Assembly: GCF_042477335.2 (NCBI RefSeq)
Contig: NC_091255.1
Coordinates: 13,308,501-13,372,500, forward strand
From: Ovis canadensis
Lineage: Eukaryota > Chordata > Mammalia > Artiodactyla > Bovidae
Length of the DNA: 64,000 nt
Reading direction: 5' to 3'
Positions 43,922-55,376 of the stretch are shown here, in pieces. The translations under genes and the position numbers were made by a program. A model generated the notes under the pieces. It was not told the origin of the DNA. It saw only the letters and a program-made list of their open reading frames with translations, and did not search any database. The stretch's first letter is position 1. Every line of letters begins with the position of its first letter.

Positions 43922-44940
43922 AGCAAAACAAGGACAAGCTAATACCACAAATAATGAAAATACACCCGGAAGACATATCCACAACACAATAAAAAATGGT
44001 GGCCTACTTCCTCAAGTAAGCTAAAAGGCACGTGAATGAGACAGAAGACAGAGTTCAACATCAAAGGTAAAGCAAGAGGACAGAGCTCAAGAAAAATTAA
44101 AAATAAAATGCTAAAAATCATTTAGAAATGAAGACTGACTCAACTAGAAGGAACCCAGAAGTGAATAAATATAAGGCAATGAAATTTGGAAAAGAAAAAG
44201 AAAGTAACAGCAAAAAAGTGAAAAACAAACAAAAAAAAAAAAAACTAAAAGAAATTGTTTTAGAGAATGAAGAACCAATACACCAGTGTTAACTTTCTAT
44301 TGCTATGTATCAAATACGCCCCAAACCTACAGCCATATAATATCCCTCTTGGTTCTGAAAGTCAAACATCAGTGAAAGAGATTATCTCTGCTCCATGATG
44401 TCTGAGGCCTCAGCTGGAAGATTCGAGGCTGGAATCATCTAAACCTTAGTTCCCTCATACTCCTGGCAGTCGATGCTGGTTATTTTTGAGAGCCTGGCTG
44501 GATCTCTTGGCCAGAATACTGGAATGTGGCCTCTCCAGGTGGCCTAGGCCACCCACAGCCTGAGGGCAGGGTCCCAAAGGCAAGTAGCCCAAGAAACAGC
44601 CAGAAGGAAGCTGTATTCTCCTCATGACCTAGACTCAGAGGTCATACACTTTCACTTCTTTTTTATCCATTGGTATTAGTAGTTTCAAAGCACGATCCAG
44701 ATTCAAGAAGAGGGAGCAGAGACTCACCTCTCGATGAGAACTGTGTCAGCTATAATGTGAGGAGAGCATGAGGGTAGAGGAAGCCTGTGTGTGACCACCT
44801 TTGGAAAAATACAATCTGATGCAAAACTTCTAATAGAATCCCTGAGGAAGTGAACCAAAGCAATGGAGCAGAACAAACATACAAATTTTAACAGAATAAA
44901 ACTTTCTTCTAAGTTAACTAAAAGAGAGAAAAAAAGAGTT
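43922..44940. other. old interspersed repeat territory
   Basis: About 44285-44660 (AACTTTCTATTGCTATGTAT, CTGAGGCCTCAGCTGGAAG, TATTCTCCTCATGACCTAG) resembles a common old mammalian repeat; family not assigned. Poly(A) at 44228-44243. Confidence 0.35.
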
Positions 44941-44950
44941 GACATTACAT

Positions 44951-45498
44951 CCTTTTTTTATATATATAATTTTTATTTTTACTTTATTGTACTTTACAAT
45001 ACTGTATTGGTTTTGCCATACATTGACATGAATCCACCACAGGTGTACATGAGTTCCCAATCCTGAACCCCCCTCCCACCTCCCACCCCATATCATCTCT
45101 CTGGATCATCCCCGTGCACCAGCCCCAAGCATCCTGTATCCTGTATCAAACATAGACTGGCGATTTGTTTCTTACATGATAGTATACATGTTTCAGTGCC
45201 ATTCTCCCAAATCATCCCACCCTCTCCCTCTCCATCAGAGTCCAAAAATCCGTTCTATACATCTGTGTCTCTTTTGCTGTCTAGCATTCAGGGTCTTCAT
45301 TGCCATCTTTCTAAATTCCATATATATGTGTTAGTATACTATATTGGTGTTTTTCTTTCTGGCTTACTTTACTCTGTATAATCAGCTCCAGTTTCATCCA
45401 CCTCATTAGAACTGATTCAGATGTATTCTTTTTAATGACTGAGTAATACTCCATTGTGTATATGTACCACAGCTTTCTTATCCATTCATCTGCTGATG
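44951..45498 (-). mobile_element. young ruminant L1 3' UTR insertion, antisense
   Basis: Same L1 segment as 29523-30077, starting with a T-rich tract and ending TCATCTGCTGATG. Perfect 10-bp target duplication GACATTACAT at 44941-44950 and 45499-45508. Confidence 0.93.
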
Positions 45499-45508
45499 GA
45501 CATTACAT

Positions 45509-46080
45509 TCTGTACGGGTACACAATCTATCTGGGAAAATCAACCCAGAAGGACCCAAACTGAGATCTATCCTAGTAAAGCTACAGGACTGTTGTGAAAA
45601 AGAAGAAAAAAACCCTTTGGATATCCATGCAGACCAACCAATTCACTAATAAGGAAAAAAAATAAAGGTGTCATCATATTTTTACACAGGTGCATTATTC
45701 CAGATAACAATGGAATAATATGTTAAGTTACTAAGGGAAAGAAAATCTGAGCCAAGAATTTTACACACCAGCAAACTGACTTTTAAGTATAAAACCCACA
45801 GATAAACTATTATGAGCATGCAAGGATTTGAGGACTACACAGTTCCTTTGTGCCTTTCCTGAGAAATTATTAGCGAGTAATACATTCTAAATGATCCAAG
45901 AGACACTGACATAAAGACTGGTGAACTGCTAGTTCAACTGTTGAACAGAGAGTCTGTGAGACTCAGGTAATGGCTCTGTGACTGTCAGTCTATTGTACAA
46001 TTAACCACAGTGTTCACTGATGGAAATATCACTCCAAAAAATCAGCTTTTATGCTACCAAATATGAAATGAGACCCATGA
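45509..46080 (+). mobile_element. possible HAL1/L1 ORF1-like remnant
   Basis: GCCAAGAATTTTACACACCA followed by GCAAACTGACTTTTAAG has the form of the conserved HAL1/L1 segment; the remainder is too decayed to be sure. Confidence 0.35.
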
Positions 46081-46279
46081 TCTGCCCTTGAACTTTGTGG
46101 CCTGAAAAGAATATGAAAATCTAGCAACAAAAGCATGTGGTATTTATTGCAGTTATGACTGATTTGTATTGTATAATTAAGATTCTAAAGCCAATATTTA
46201 TCTACTTTGTTAGGATCTCTAATTAAAATGAGAAGTGCTTTTATAGGTATCCTGAGATTTTCAAATTGTATGGGTCGTC

Positions 46280-46506
46280 GTGTGCTGTGCTGAGTCACTT
46301 CAGTCGTGCCTGACCCTGTGCGACCCCGTAGACTGCAGCCCACCAGGCTCCTCTGTCCATGGGATTCTCCAGGCAAAAATACTGGAGTGGGTTGCTGTGC
46401 CTCCTCCAGGGGATCTTCCCACCCCAGGGATCAAACCTGCATCTCTTACGTCTAACCTGCATTGGCAGTTGGGTTCTTTACCACTAGCACTACGTGGGAA
46501 GCCCTA
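46280..46506 (-). mobile_element. Bov-tA SINE, antisense
   Basis: GAGTCACTTCAGTCGTGCCT at the left and TAGCACTACGTGGGAAGCCC (reversed head) at the right. Confidence 0.93.
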
Positions 46507-46929
46507 GGTCATAGTGTGACTTCCTAATGTTGTGCTGAGTTCTTGTCAATAGACTCAAATTGACAAAAATAACTTATTAGTGTTACTAAAAGACAGTAAC
46601 ATAGCAGTGTTTCTCTCTTTTTTAACTGACTCTCAATAAAATTTTACTTTCACTATCCTTAGTTGGAATATACAAAGATATTCCTCATTTCTTCAAATTA
46701 TCCCAATATTATAATAAAAAGGTATAATTATGCATATTTTAAGTATCCTGAAAATATGCATTAATATATTTTAAAAGGAAAAAGTCAGATGTTTGTAACA
46801 AAATGCTTGATTTTAATTTATAAGCAACAAGATCAGTTAAGATGTCTATTTAAGTTCATAAACTTTTCAAATTTTGTATAAGAAAAAAAAACAGGTTTTG
46901 TCCTGACTCTTCCTTCTGTCTTGATTACT

Positions 46930-47180
46930 CTCCCCTCAGATATCCACATGGTTCGCTTCCCCTTCTTCTTCAAGTCTTGGCTCCTTCTAAGCTGGCTTCT
47001 CAGATCACCCTACTAAAACCTGAATACTCCATCCCCACTCTCTGCTTAATTGTCTTTGTGCTCTCTCTCACTCTAATATAACATACTGTTGTGTGTCTGC
47101 TTTGTTCACTGCTGTCTCCCCAGTACTTAGAAATGTGCCTGGCATATAGAAAACACTCAATAAATATTTTTCAATAAAAG
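46930..47180 (+). mobile_element. L2 3' end, sense
   Basis: Ends with TTTGTTCACTGCTGTCTCCC, CAGTACTTAGAAATGTGCCT, GGCATATAGAAAACACTC and AATAAATATTT, the typical L2 3' order; earlier words TAAGCTGGCTTCTCAGATCA agree. Confidence 0.65.
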
Positions 47181-47553
47181 AAACAAATAGACAATGGATC
47201 AGGGAAGGTTTAGATGATCCTTGTGACCAAAGGTTAAAGGTCATATTGCAAAGCATTCTTTGCCTTCAAAGTCTTAGGACCCTATTCAAAAACTAGAAAT
47301 CATTCTCTTACCCTTGTTAAAAAGATGAGGGAACTAAGATTTTAAAACACTCTATTACTCACGCTGTAAGTAGGAGACTTACTAGGGGTCAGGCTTCAGG
47401 TACCAAATTCAGTGCTTTTGTCCCTGTATCAGTTGAGCTAAGTTGCTTCAGTCAAGGCAGTAGAGTGAGCATTAAAAAAACCAGCTTCAGGTAAGTGGTG
47501 CAAATAAAATACCTTTGAGGAAAAGTAAAAATAGGAATAGGGTATATAATATA

Positions 47554-47766
47554 GTGAAATTATAGTGAAGTTGCTCATCATGTCCGACTCTGCAACCCCA
47601 TGGACTGTAGCCTACCAGGCTTCTCCGTCCATGGGATTTTTCAGGCAAGAGTACTGGAGTTGAGTTGCCATTTCCTTCTCCAGGGGATCTTCCCAACCCA
47701 GGGATCGAACCCAGGTCTCCTGCATTGTAGGCAGACGCTTTACCCTCTGAGACACCAGGGAAGCCC
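47554..47766 (-). mobile_element. Bov-tA SINE, antisense
   Basis: GTTGCTCATCATGTCCGACT to CTGAGACACCAGGGAAGCC. ATATAATATA at 47544-47553 is repeated at 47767-47776, giving a 10-bp target duplication; the right copy has been amplified into a minisatellite. Confidence 0.93.
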
Positions 47767-47834
47767 ATATAATATAACCCATATAATATAACCCATAAAT
47801 ATAACCCATATAATATAACCCATATAATATAACC
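47766..47834. repeat. 14-bp minisatellite, five units
   Basis: Units CATATAATATAACC at 47766, 47780, 47794 (13-base variant lacking one T and shifted), 47807 and 47821. It lies exactly between the Bov-tA and the start of MER5A. Confidence 0.93.
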
Positions 47835-48345
47835 CAGTGCTTCTCAAGTAGGGCAGTTTTGCCCCGTCCCCCCCTCACCCAGGGAACATTTCGGAGAAGG
47901 CAATGGCACCCTGCTCCAGTACTCTTGCCTGGAAAATCCCATGGATGAAGGAGCCTGGTGCGCTGCAGTCCATGGGGTGACTAAGAGTCGGACACGACTG
48001 AGCGACTTCACTTTCACTTTTCACTTTCTCTCACTGGAGAAGGAAATGGCAACCCACTCCAGTGTTCTTGCCAGGAGAATCCCAGGGACGGGGGAGCCTG
48101 GCGGGCTGCCATCTATGGGGTCACACAGAGTCGGACACGACTGAAGCGACTTAGCAGCAGCAGCAGCAGGGAACATTTGGCAATGATGGGAGATATTTTT
48201 GTTGTCACAAATGGGAGAGTACTACTGGCACCTAGTGGGTAGAGGACTGAGGTGCTGCTGAACATTCAGTGATGCATAAGACAGCCCCCACGACAAAGAA
48301 TTATCTGGCTCTAAATGTCAATAGTGTTGAGGTTGAAAAACTCTG
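47835..48345 (+). mobile_element. MER5A DNA transposon (hAT-Charlie), split by Bov-A2
   Basis: Starts CAGTGCTTCTCAAGTAGGG and ends GAGGTTGAAAAACTCTG, the imperfect terminal inverted repeats of MER5A. Internal words GGGAACATTTGGCAATGATG, TTTTGTTGTCACAAATGGG, CTACTGGCACCTAGTGGGTA and ACAAAGAATTATCTGGC are diagnostic. Non-autonomous; moved by a hAT transposase long extinct in mammals. Confidence 0.96.
47892..48167 (+). mobile_element. Bov-A2 SINE dimer, sense, nested in MER5A
   Basis: GGAGAAGGCAATGGCACCC start, two BovA units, end GACTTAGCAGCAGCAGCAGC. Perfect 11-bp target duplication AGGGAACATTT at 47881-47891 and 48168-48178. The frame 47941-48144 is SINE sequence. Confidence 0.97.
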
Positions 48346-49924
48346 ATAACCTAAGGTTTCCTTAGTCTTTTGCACATCAAGCAAGACTAATGCACCATGA
48401 AAATTGGTTGTAAGGGATAGAACAATTATTATCACATTACCTAAAATCATTTAGTCCATTGTTTTAGTTTTAAACATTATTATTTAAAACAATGTACTTT
48501 GCTTACATATAAAACCCTTTAATTGTCATTTAATTACCCTTCAATTCTTTTGCTTGTGATTAACTCATTAAATGTCTTACTAAGTAAAAACAACACAAGC
48601 AAATGAGCTAATTAGTGGCTAATTGTCAGTTACTAAAGATTACTACAAATGACTTACAAATGGCTAGCTTCTTTACTGCTACTGGGAACTGCAATTGCTA
48701 ACCTTAAGTAATTGACTTCAATGTATATTTCAGGGTGTATACATAAACTGCGTGACAGAGCTGAAGCGAGAAACTTCCATCCTTTCTTGGGGAAAGAATA
48801 CATTAGCAAAAGGATTGTTGGCATTCACGACCACATGCCTCCATCCTGCGGCAGAGCCTGGACTGAGGAACAGCATACTGGCGTCAGAACAAGCAGACTC
48901 CAGAAGCACTGAACTAAGAGGCCTGGAGACCGCAGTGTTTCCAGCACTGGGATGCTAGTAGGGAAGCTGGAACTCAGATCAGAGATAAGGAGTCAGAGTC
49001 CCACAGCCCCATAAGATAGGTCTTATTATGGTAAACTGGTTCATTTACTGTTATTCCTTTTTTTCAGGTGGAGAAACTGGGTGCAGAGGAGTTCAGCCAC
49101 TCACCCAAAGACACATAGTAAGCAAACAGGGATTCAAACCACCAGTCTAGCCCCAGGAGTTGTTCTCTTTATTGCTAGCAAATGATGTCTTCTTCCTACT
49201 ACACTGTCAACTCAGTACAGAGCCTGCCCCTGCAGAATGAAGGAGATAGGCTTGCCAAAGAGGTAAGCTGAGTAGAATGTGTAATCTCAAGGAGTGGCCA
49301 GTTACATAGGTACCTTGGCCTCAGACACCAAGCCGTTGAACAGATCTTAAATCAGATAGATACTTTGGAGTCAGACAGATCTGGATTTGGATTTTTATTC
49401 TGCAGATTACTCTTAGTGTCACTTCTGCTAAGATATTTAATCACTCTCAACCTCAACTTTCTCATCTCTAAAAGGGAAGTAATGTTTATCCTAAAAGTGC
49501 TAGGACTAAATAAAATCATATAAAATGATTACACTGGGACCCGGCATATAGTAGGTATTCCCTTCACTTTTATTGCTATAGCAAATAGTAATCTTGAAAG
49601 CATTCTGTTGTAATTTTTTATTTTTGTGTTAAAAGTCAATGTGCTGTACTCTATAAGTCAAAGGTAACACAAGAGAAGTTTCTTGTTTCTACATCATAAA
49701 AGTTTTTCTTTACAGTTCATAGTTGCATGGAGTAGCGGTATTTATAATTAAGGGAGTGGCCCAAAAAGTGATAAAATTAAGAGAACTTTTTTATGGCATT
49801 TTTTATGGAAGCTGATCTCCTACTTCCTATGGGCACCAAGAAATAGGCCATGAACTCATTTGTTCTTTCATCACCCGACATTTACTGAATACCTCCTGGC
49901 TGCTAAAGGCTAATTTATTCACTA
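48346..49924. other. gene-free stretch with two MIR copies
   Basis: About 49010-49160 is antisense MIR (AGGTGGAGAAACTGGGTGCA, CACTCACCCAAAGACACATA) and 49355-49565 sense MIR (GGAGTCAGACAGATCTGG, GGCATATAGTAGGTATTC). Frames at 48712-48958 show no family resemblance. Confidence 0.55.
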
Positions 49925-49931
49925 GAAATAT

Positions 49932-50139
49932 GTGTATGTGGGTGCTCAGTTGTGTCTGACTCTTCACACCACCACAGACTGTAGCCCACCAGGCTTCTCT
50001 GTCCATGGGATTTTCCAGGTAAAAATACTGGAGTCGGTGGCCATTTCCTACTTCCCGGCCCAGGGATCAAACCCATGTCTCTTGCATCTCCAGCATTGGC
50101 AGGTGGATTCTTTACCACTGCACCTCCTGGAAAGCCCAT
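49932..50139 (-). mobile_element. Bov-tA SINE, antisense
   Basis: GGTGCTCAGTTGTGTCTGAC to CACTGCACCTCCTGGAAAGC. GAAATAT at 49925-49931 and 50140-50146 is the target duplication. Confidence 0.93.
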
Positions 50140-50146
50140 GAAATAT

Positions 50147-53100
50147 AGAAAGGAAATAATTCCTTCTTAAAAGGAAATAATTTTAGAGAGGAAACAATGA
50201 CTTTTCCTCCATCCCACAAATACTTATGAAGCACTAAGTATAAAAAGGCAGAAGACACTGTCAAGATGCCTGCCTCTCCTGGAATTTAGCAAGTTATGTG
50301 ACTTGTTGGGAGATGGGATACAAAGCACAGATACACAATACTGTCTTCAGATCGGGGATATAATGGGAGCGTCCCAGCAAAATATCCCTGATCTGAAAGG
50401 TGAGGTATGAATAAATGCTTCCTGCAACCCAGAGGCAGCAGACCACTGTGGTCCTAAGCATGTGGTGAGGAGTCCCAGATCTGACTCTTCCTCCCTGTGT
50501 AACCTCAGGCGAGTTATTTAATTGCTCTATGCTCCTTGTCCCTCCTTTATAAAGTAAGGATAATAAGAGTACCTACTCGTGCTGTTGCTGAGTGTACTGA
50601 ATGCCTTAATAGATGCAAGCCCCTCGGAATTCTATCTGGCTCATAATTAAGTGCCCAGCAAAGTTGGCTGTCATTTCTCATCCTTGCAGTTTCAGCTCAA
50701 ACAAGAAGTGAGGGGAATGTACAGAAAGTCAAGGGCATGAGAACGGGAACCATCTGGGAGACTGCACATAGATTGACTGGACCAGAGCCGAGCATCCCTC
50801 TGGGAGACCAGATCACCCGGAAGGAGCCTGGGTCCACCATTGACTAATCTGGATTTCATCGTGATGGTTATGGATTATGGGAGACACTGAAGGATTTTTA
50901 AGCATGGGAGTGACTGGATCTAAATTCTATGTCAACAAGATGACTCTGTGAACAATGTGGAAAGCAGGTGGGCCAGAGGCAGAACTGGTTGCAAAGGAAT
51001 CAGTTACAGGGCCATTGCAATACTTTTCCAGGCCAAAATGTCAAGGGTCCTGACCTAGGGCAGAGCAGTGAAGATGAACAACCTTCTCCCAGGTGAAGTA
51101 GCCAGGCTGAAACTCTGATTTCAACCTCTTAAAAGATTGACTTTAAATCTCTTACTCATATGTTGGGGTTCAAGGTGTAAGAAGAAAAGGTTTATGCAAT
51201 TTTGGGGGGGCTTGGACAATGTAGCTTTCTTTCTTTTTCTTCCTGTTTCTCAACAGATATTTCTTTCCTGAACAGTCTCAAGGTTGATGCATTCCAAGTG
51301 CTTGTAGACTTAGAAAGACTGCAGCAGAATCACCGGTTTCCATAGGCAGGCAGCAGTCTCCTTCTACATAGGACCCCTGTGTGGAACACCAGAGAAAGTC
51401 ATCCTTTAATTTAAATCACTAAGTGTGCTGTATTACCAAATCTACCTCCCATGCATTATAACACCTCCATGTACTGTATTTCATGATAAGAAGTGGGAGG
51501 AAATTTACTCTTAATCTCATCCATTTCACTGAATTAAATCATGCACTTCTGAAATATGCATCTTAAATTACTAACAATTTGGATTAGTGTCATTTCCATA
51601 AAATGTGCTAATAATAAGTTATATGATTTCCCATTTCAGAGAAAGAACTAATTCATCAAGGCTAACTGAGCTGCTTTAGAACCTCCTAAAAAGTGCAGAT
51701 GAATGTGATTTCAGAATCATTTTTTGTTAATGTGCAGAGCTAAATTTGTTGGCACAATTCCTCTGGTGTTCTTAGTGAATGATTCCAGGTGCAGTTATTA
51801 AGGTCAAATACTACAGTGTCACTGTCGAGAATTTTTTGTATAAAAACTAAGGGAGGATTACATGTTTCTTAATAGACAGTCTCCTAATAAACCATGTCCC
51901 ACCTGCAGCTCTTAAGGCAAGATTCATCTCAATAAAAAGGTGTGCTTATCAAGGTTTCAATTGTAGACTTAAGAAAATCATAAAATTATAGGCCTAGGTA
52001 GGAAGCTACTTAACTTACTGTCTGTTCCCTTGGCTCTAGATGAGACAATATGTAAAATGCTGAAATCCCCTTTAGTATGCGAAAGCCATCTCCAAGGGTC
52101 ATGGTGGTTTCAGCTGCTCTGGTGGGAAAGGCAGCAACTTCCTCTTTTTCTCATCATTCTACTTGGGTACCTGCCAAAGATACACATTGGGTCAAGAAGC
52201 ACAACCTTTCTAACAGAAGGACCATTTATCTTATCAAGGGTATTCAAGGATTTGTACTTTCTCACTGCAAGTTCTAAATGGGCTTATTTAGGACCAGAGG
52301 GAAGATGACATAGGACAATAAATTTTCCAAGACTGCCATTCGCTAAAAACCTGTTTCTGAGGTTGACAGCTCTCACAGTTCAGAATCTGAGTATAATCTG
52401 AATATACATGCCAGATTGACTTTAAAAATCAAGTCCTGATCTCTCTCCTTTTTTACATTTACAAACCTATTGGTATGAAAGGGCTCCTTCAGGACATATA
52501 ACTTGGCAAAGACAGCTCAAGGATTAGAACTCAATGATTGCACACTGTCCAAAAAACCCAAGTGCCTCCCTTGTGCTGTGAAATATACTCATGCTTCTAG
52601 TTCTCTTTTGATAATATGATTTTTATTTTCCTTTGTCATGTTAGGAGGAGGGGGTATTTGGAGAATTTCACTTCTGACTTGCAAAGTTATTGAGATTTGA
52701 GATATAGAGGAGAGAAATTTACAAGTTGTTGAGTCACTAGTGAATTGCTTTATTGCTTCAGGTGATGCGGTGAAGTGCCCCAAAGATACCTATTCCTTGT
52801 TTAAAGGAAGAATCTCAACAATAAAAAGGAAAACTACCCTGACTTCCCCTGGTCCTCTGGGTAAGTACTTTTGGCACTTGGGGTCAGAGTCGAGGAAAAC
52901 AGTGAACACGAATGGCCAGGGGAATGGAGTTTCTTATGATTCTTCAGGAGATGAGGAAAACGACAAGAGAGAAGCAGCAATCATAGTTTCAAACTCCTGC
53001 CCCACTTTCTCTCCCTCAACCTTATAAAATAATCAAGTGTACCTACCAGTCCTTTCCTAGCTCTGCTTGATATTTAATTTAGTAGGGACTTGTGTTAAGG

Positions 53101-53462
53101 GCTGCATGCTTAAAAGGATTTATGAGCAGACTGTTTGCAGGAAGCTTTATAGTTTTAGGATTTCAACTCAAACAGTGTTATTTCCTTACAGGAATCTCAA
53201 TTCCTGCAATAAGGAAAACCATGAAAATTAAAGCTGCTTTACCTGAAAGGGCGCTATGTGTCTCCTGCATATTTTTGTCCAGGACCATATACTCTGACCA
53301 TTGGAGGCATGATGAGAGTGGGGGTGGGGAGTGAGAGGAGAGCCATGGACACTTAGTGATCTAATGTCATTGAAAAAATCACTTGGAGATTTCTGTGGAT
53401 ATTATCAGGTTGTACAGCGATTTGTAAAGCTAGCTAAGTGCCCGAGAAATGCCTTTTGAAGC
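50147..53462. other. largely unique stretch with a MIR and an old repeat
   Basis: About 50460-50660 is sense MIR (TGACTCTTCCTCCCTGTGTA, GATAATAAGAGTACCTACTC). About 50880-51020 (GATTTTTAAGCATGGGAGTG, GGCCATTGCAATACTTTTCC) belongs to the same old repeat family as 32650-33265. A possible exon-like segment at 52762-52860 is listed separately. Otherwise no element seen. Confidence 0.5.
52762..52860 (+). other. exon-like segment, unproven
   Basis: A 99-base open block lies between a plausible acceptor (TTGCTTTATTGCTTCAG to 52761) and a strong donor (CTGG|GTAAGTAC at 52861). In the open phase it encodes GDAVKCPKDTYSLF and continues to SPGPLG. The protein matches nothing that I recognise, and splice-like motifs occur often by chance. 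Confidence 0.15.
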
Positions 53463-53708
53463 TTTTTATTGATTTATTTATTTGGGGCTGGGCTGGGCCT
53501 TTGTTACTGTGCTCGGGCTTTCTCTAGTTGCAGTGAGTAGGGCTACAGGTCCATGTGGTTCCCGGGCTCTAGAGAGCAGGTTCAGTCGTTGTGGTGCGTG
53601 GTTTGAGTTGTTCCATGCCATGTGGGGTTGTCCCAGAGCAGGGATTGAACCTGTGTCCTCTGCATTGGCAGGTGGATTCTTATCCCCTGTGCCACCAGGG
53701 AAGTGCAG
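53463..53708 (-). mobile_element. CHR SINE, antisense
   Basis: Begins TTTATTGATTTATTTATTTG, continues with GTTGCAGTGAGTAGGGC and CATGCCATGTGGGGTTG, and ends GTGCCACCAGGGAAGTGC, the reversed tRNA-derived head of the CHR family shared by whales, hippos and ruminants. It is followed by a short duplication of AGGGAAGT...GAAATGACT (to 53742). Confidence 0.85.
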
Positions 53709-53959
53709 GAAATGACTTGGACAGGGAAGTCCAAGAAATGACTTTTTAATCTTTCTATTGAAAGTACTTTTAAATGGTAAAATAGAGAAATCACAGACTG
53801 AGAAATGTCTGCCAAGTCTCATGGTCATTTGAATGTAAAGAACAGAATCTGCTCCACAGCCAGATCTGATGAGTTTCCAAATAACAGATATGCAATTGAA
53901 AAAAAAAAAAAAACTGCTGTAAATCAAAGAATAGGAAGGGAAAAGTCCCTTTTAGAGCC

Positions 53960-54172
53960 TTATGACACTTGCATAAATGGGACTAGACCTGGGCCAATCA
54001 GTAAACATTTTCAGGTCAGACTGTCACAACTACTCAATTCTACAATTCTGGTGTGAGAACAGCCATAAACGATACAAATGGGCTTGGCTGTGTGCCAATA
54101 AAACTTTATTCATAAAAGCAGACAGTGGGCTGATTTTGGTTATACCAATCCTTGGTCTAGACCTTGATGCCA
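53960..54172 (-). mobile_element. hAT-Charlie-type DNA transposon fossil
   Basis: CACAACTACTCAATTCTACA, GAACAGCCATAAACGATAC, TGGCTGTGTGCCAATAAAAC and GCAGACAGTGGGCTGATTTT follow the order of a common mammalian non-autonomous hAT element; the exact subfamily is not assigned and the orientation is by convention. Confidence 0.65.
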
Positions 54173-55294
54173 GGCTGGCTGCTTAGACTCCCAAGGGGAT
54201 AAAATTTCAAACTGAAATGTCCAAAGAAGAATTGTGTGAGCTGGAGGTAGTTGGGTTACCTTAGCTGTCTTGTTGACAGGTGCCATATAAAACTTTGGTG
54301 TATTCCTCGACCTTTCTCTTGATTTGGTCTTCTTGACTTTCCTCCATAAATTTCAAAGATTTATAGATTAAGGATCTGCTTCTGATTTGGTCTGCTTTAA
54401 ATCATCTTAATTTAATTGTGAACAATAAAAATTGGATATCATAGGCATGCAGAGCGGGTAGCCTGGTGATAAATCCAACCCACCTCAGTCTTCTAAGGAA
54501 AATCACAGTGCATTTCATAAATGTGGGGCACGGAAATGGTGATGTAAGACTAGCATTAAATAAGAGACTAATAGACTTCTACTAAGTTTTTTCAATCCTC
54601 TTCCATGAGTCACCTTGTAAATTTGAAATGAGAGAATCACTAGATATTTTAACTCCCATGTTTTAGAGTTTTTATTGGAGAAATTATGTCTTTAAAATTC
54701 ACACACCATTCATCACTGTTTTATGCAGGGGAAAGGAGCTACCTAATGTCCATATGTGTTGTAGTTTGTTAAAGACTTTCCTTATAAATCAGTCTCCAGC
54801 TGTGTGTCAGCAACATTGTCACACGGAGAAAAGGAGCCCTGGCTGCTTTCCATATTTTAGGCTTGTCTTCAAATGTCCAGAATGCATTTCGCCTCTATAG
54901 AATCAAAAACCTTAAAGGGAGAAAAAGCCTTAGCCAGTTTCCTTCTTCATCACCTAAGACAAGCACAGACCGGGCTTCCTTTCATGAGGCACGCTGCAGC
55001 AGTTTCTCTTAGCAAGAAAAGCCTTCCTTTCTGTTTTAACTTTGCCAGTCATAGCCTCGGCTAGCTGACTTATTCCAGAGAATTTCAAGATTTTTTTCAA
55101 CACATGTAATATTTCAACTCTTTTTAAAATATTGATTCTTATGATTTTTGAATAAACTGAATATTCTCATGCAAAAGAATGTAATTTGTTTGCCGCTATT
55201 TGTTAGAGAAAGTACAAGTTGTGTGGATTCATTGATTATAGAAGAAACAGAAAAAAAATCACTTCTTTGTCTCATTTCTGATCACTTGGTCTTC
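54173..55294. other. gene-free stretch
   Basis: No element or convincing frame recognised. Confidence 0.4.
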
Positions 55295-55376
55295 CCAGCC
55301 CAGGGCTCCAAACTGTATCTCTGGCATCTCCTGCATTGGCAGGCAGATTCTTTACCACTAGCACCACCTGGGAAGC
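55295..55376 (-). mobile_element. Bov-tA head fragment, antisense
   Basis: Only the reversed tRNA-like part is present (AGCCCAGGGCTCCAAACTG, GGCAGGCAGATTCTTTACCA, GCACCACCTGGGAAGC). Confidence 0.85.
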
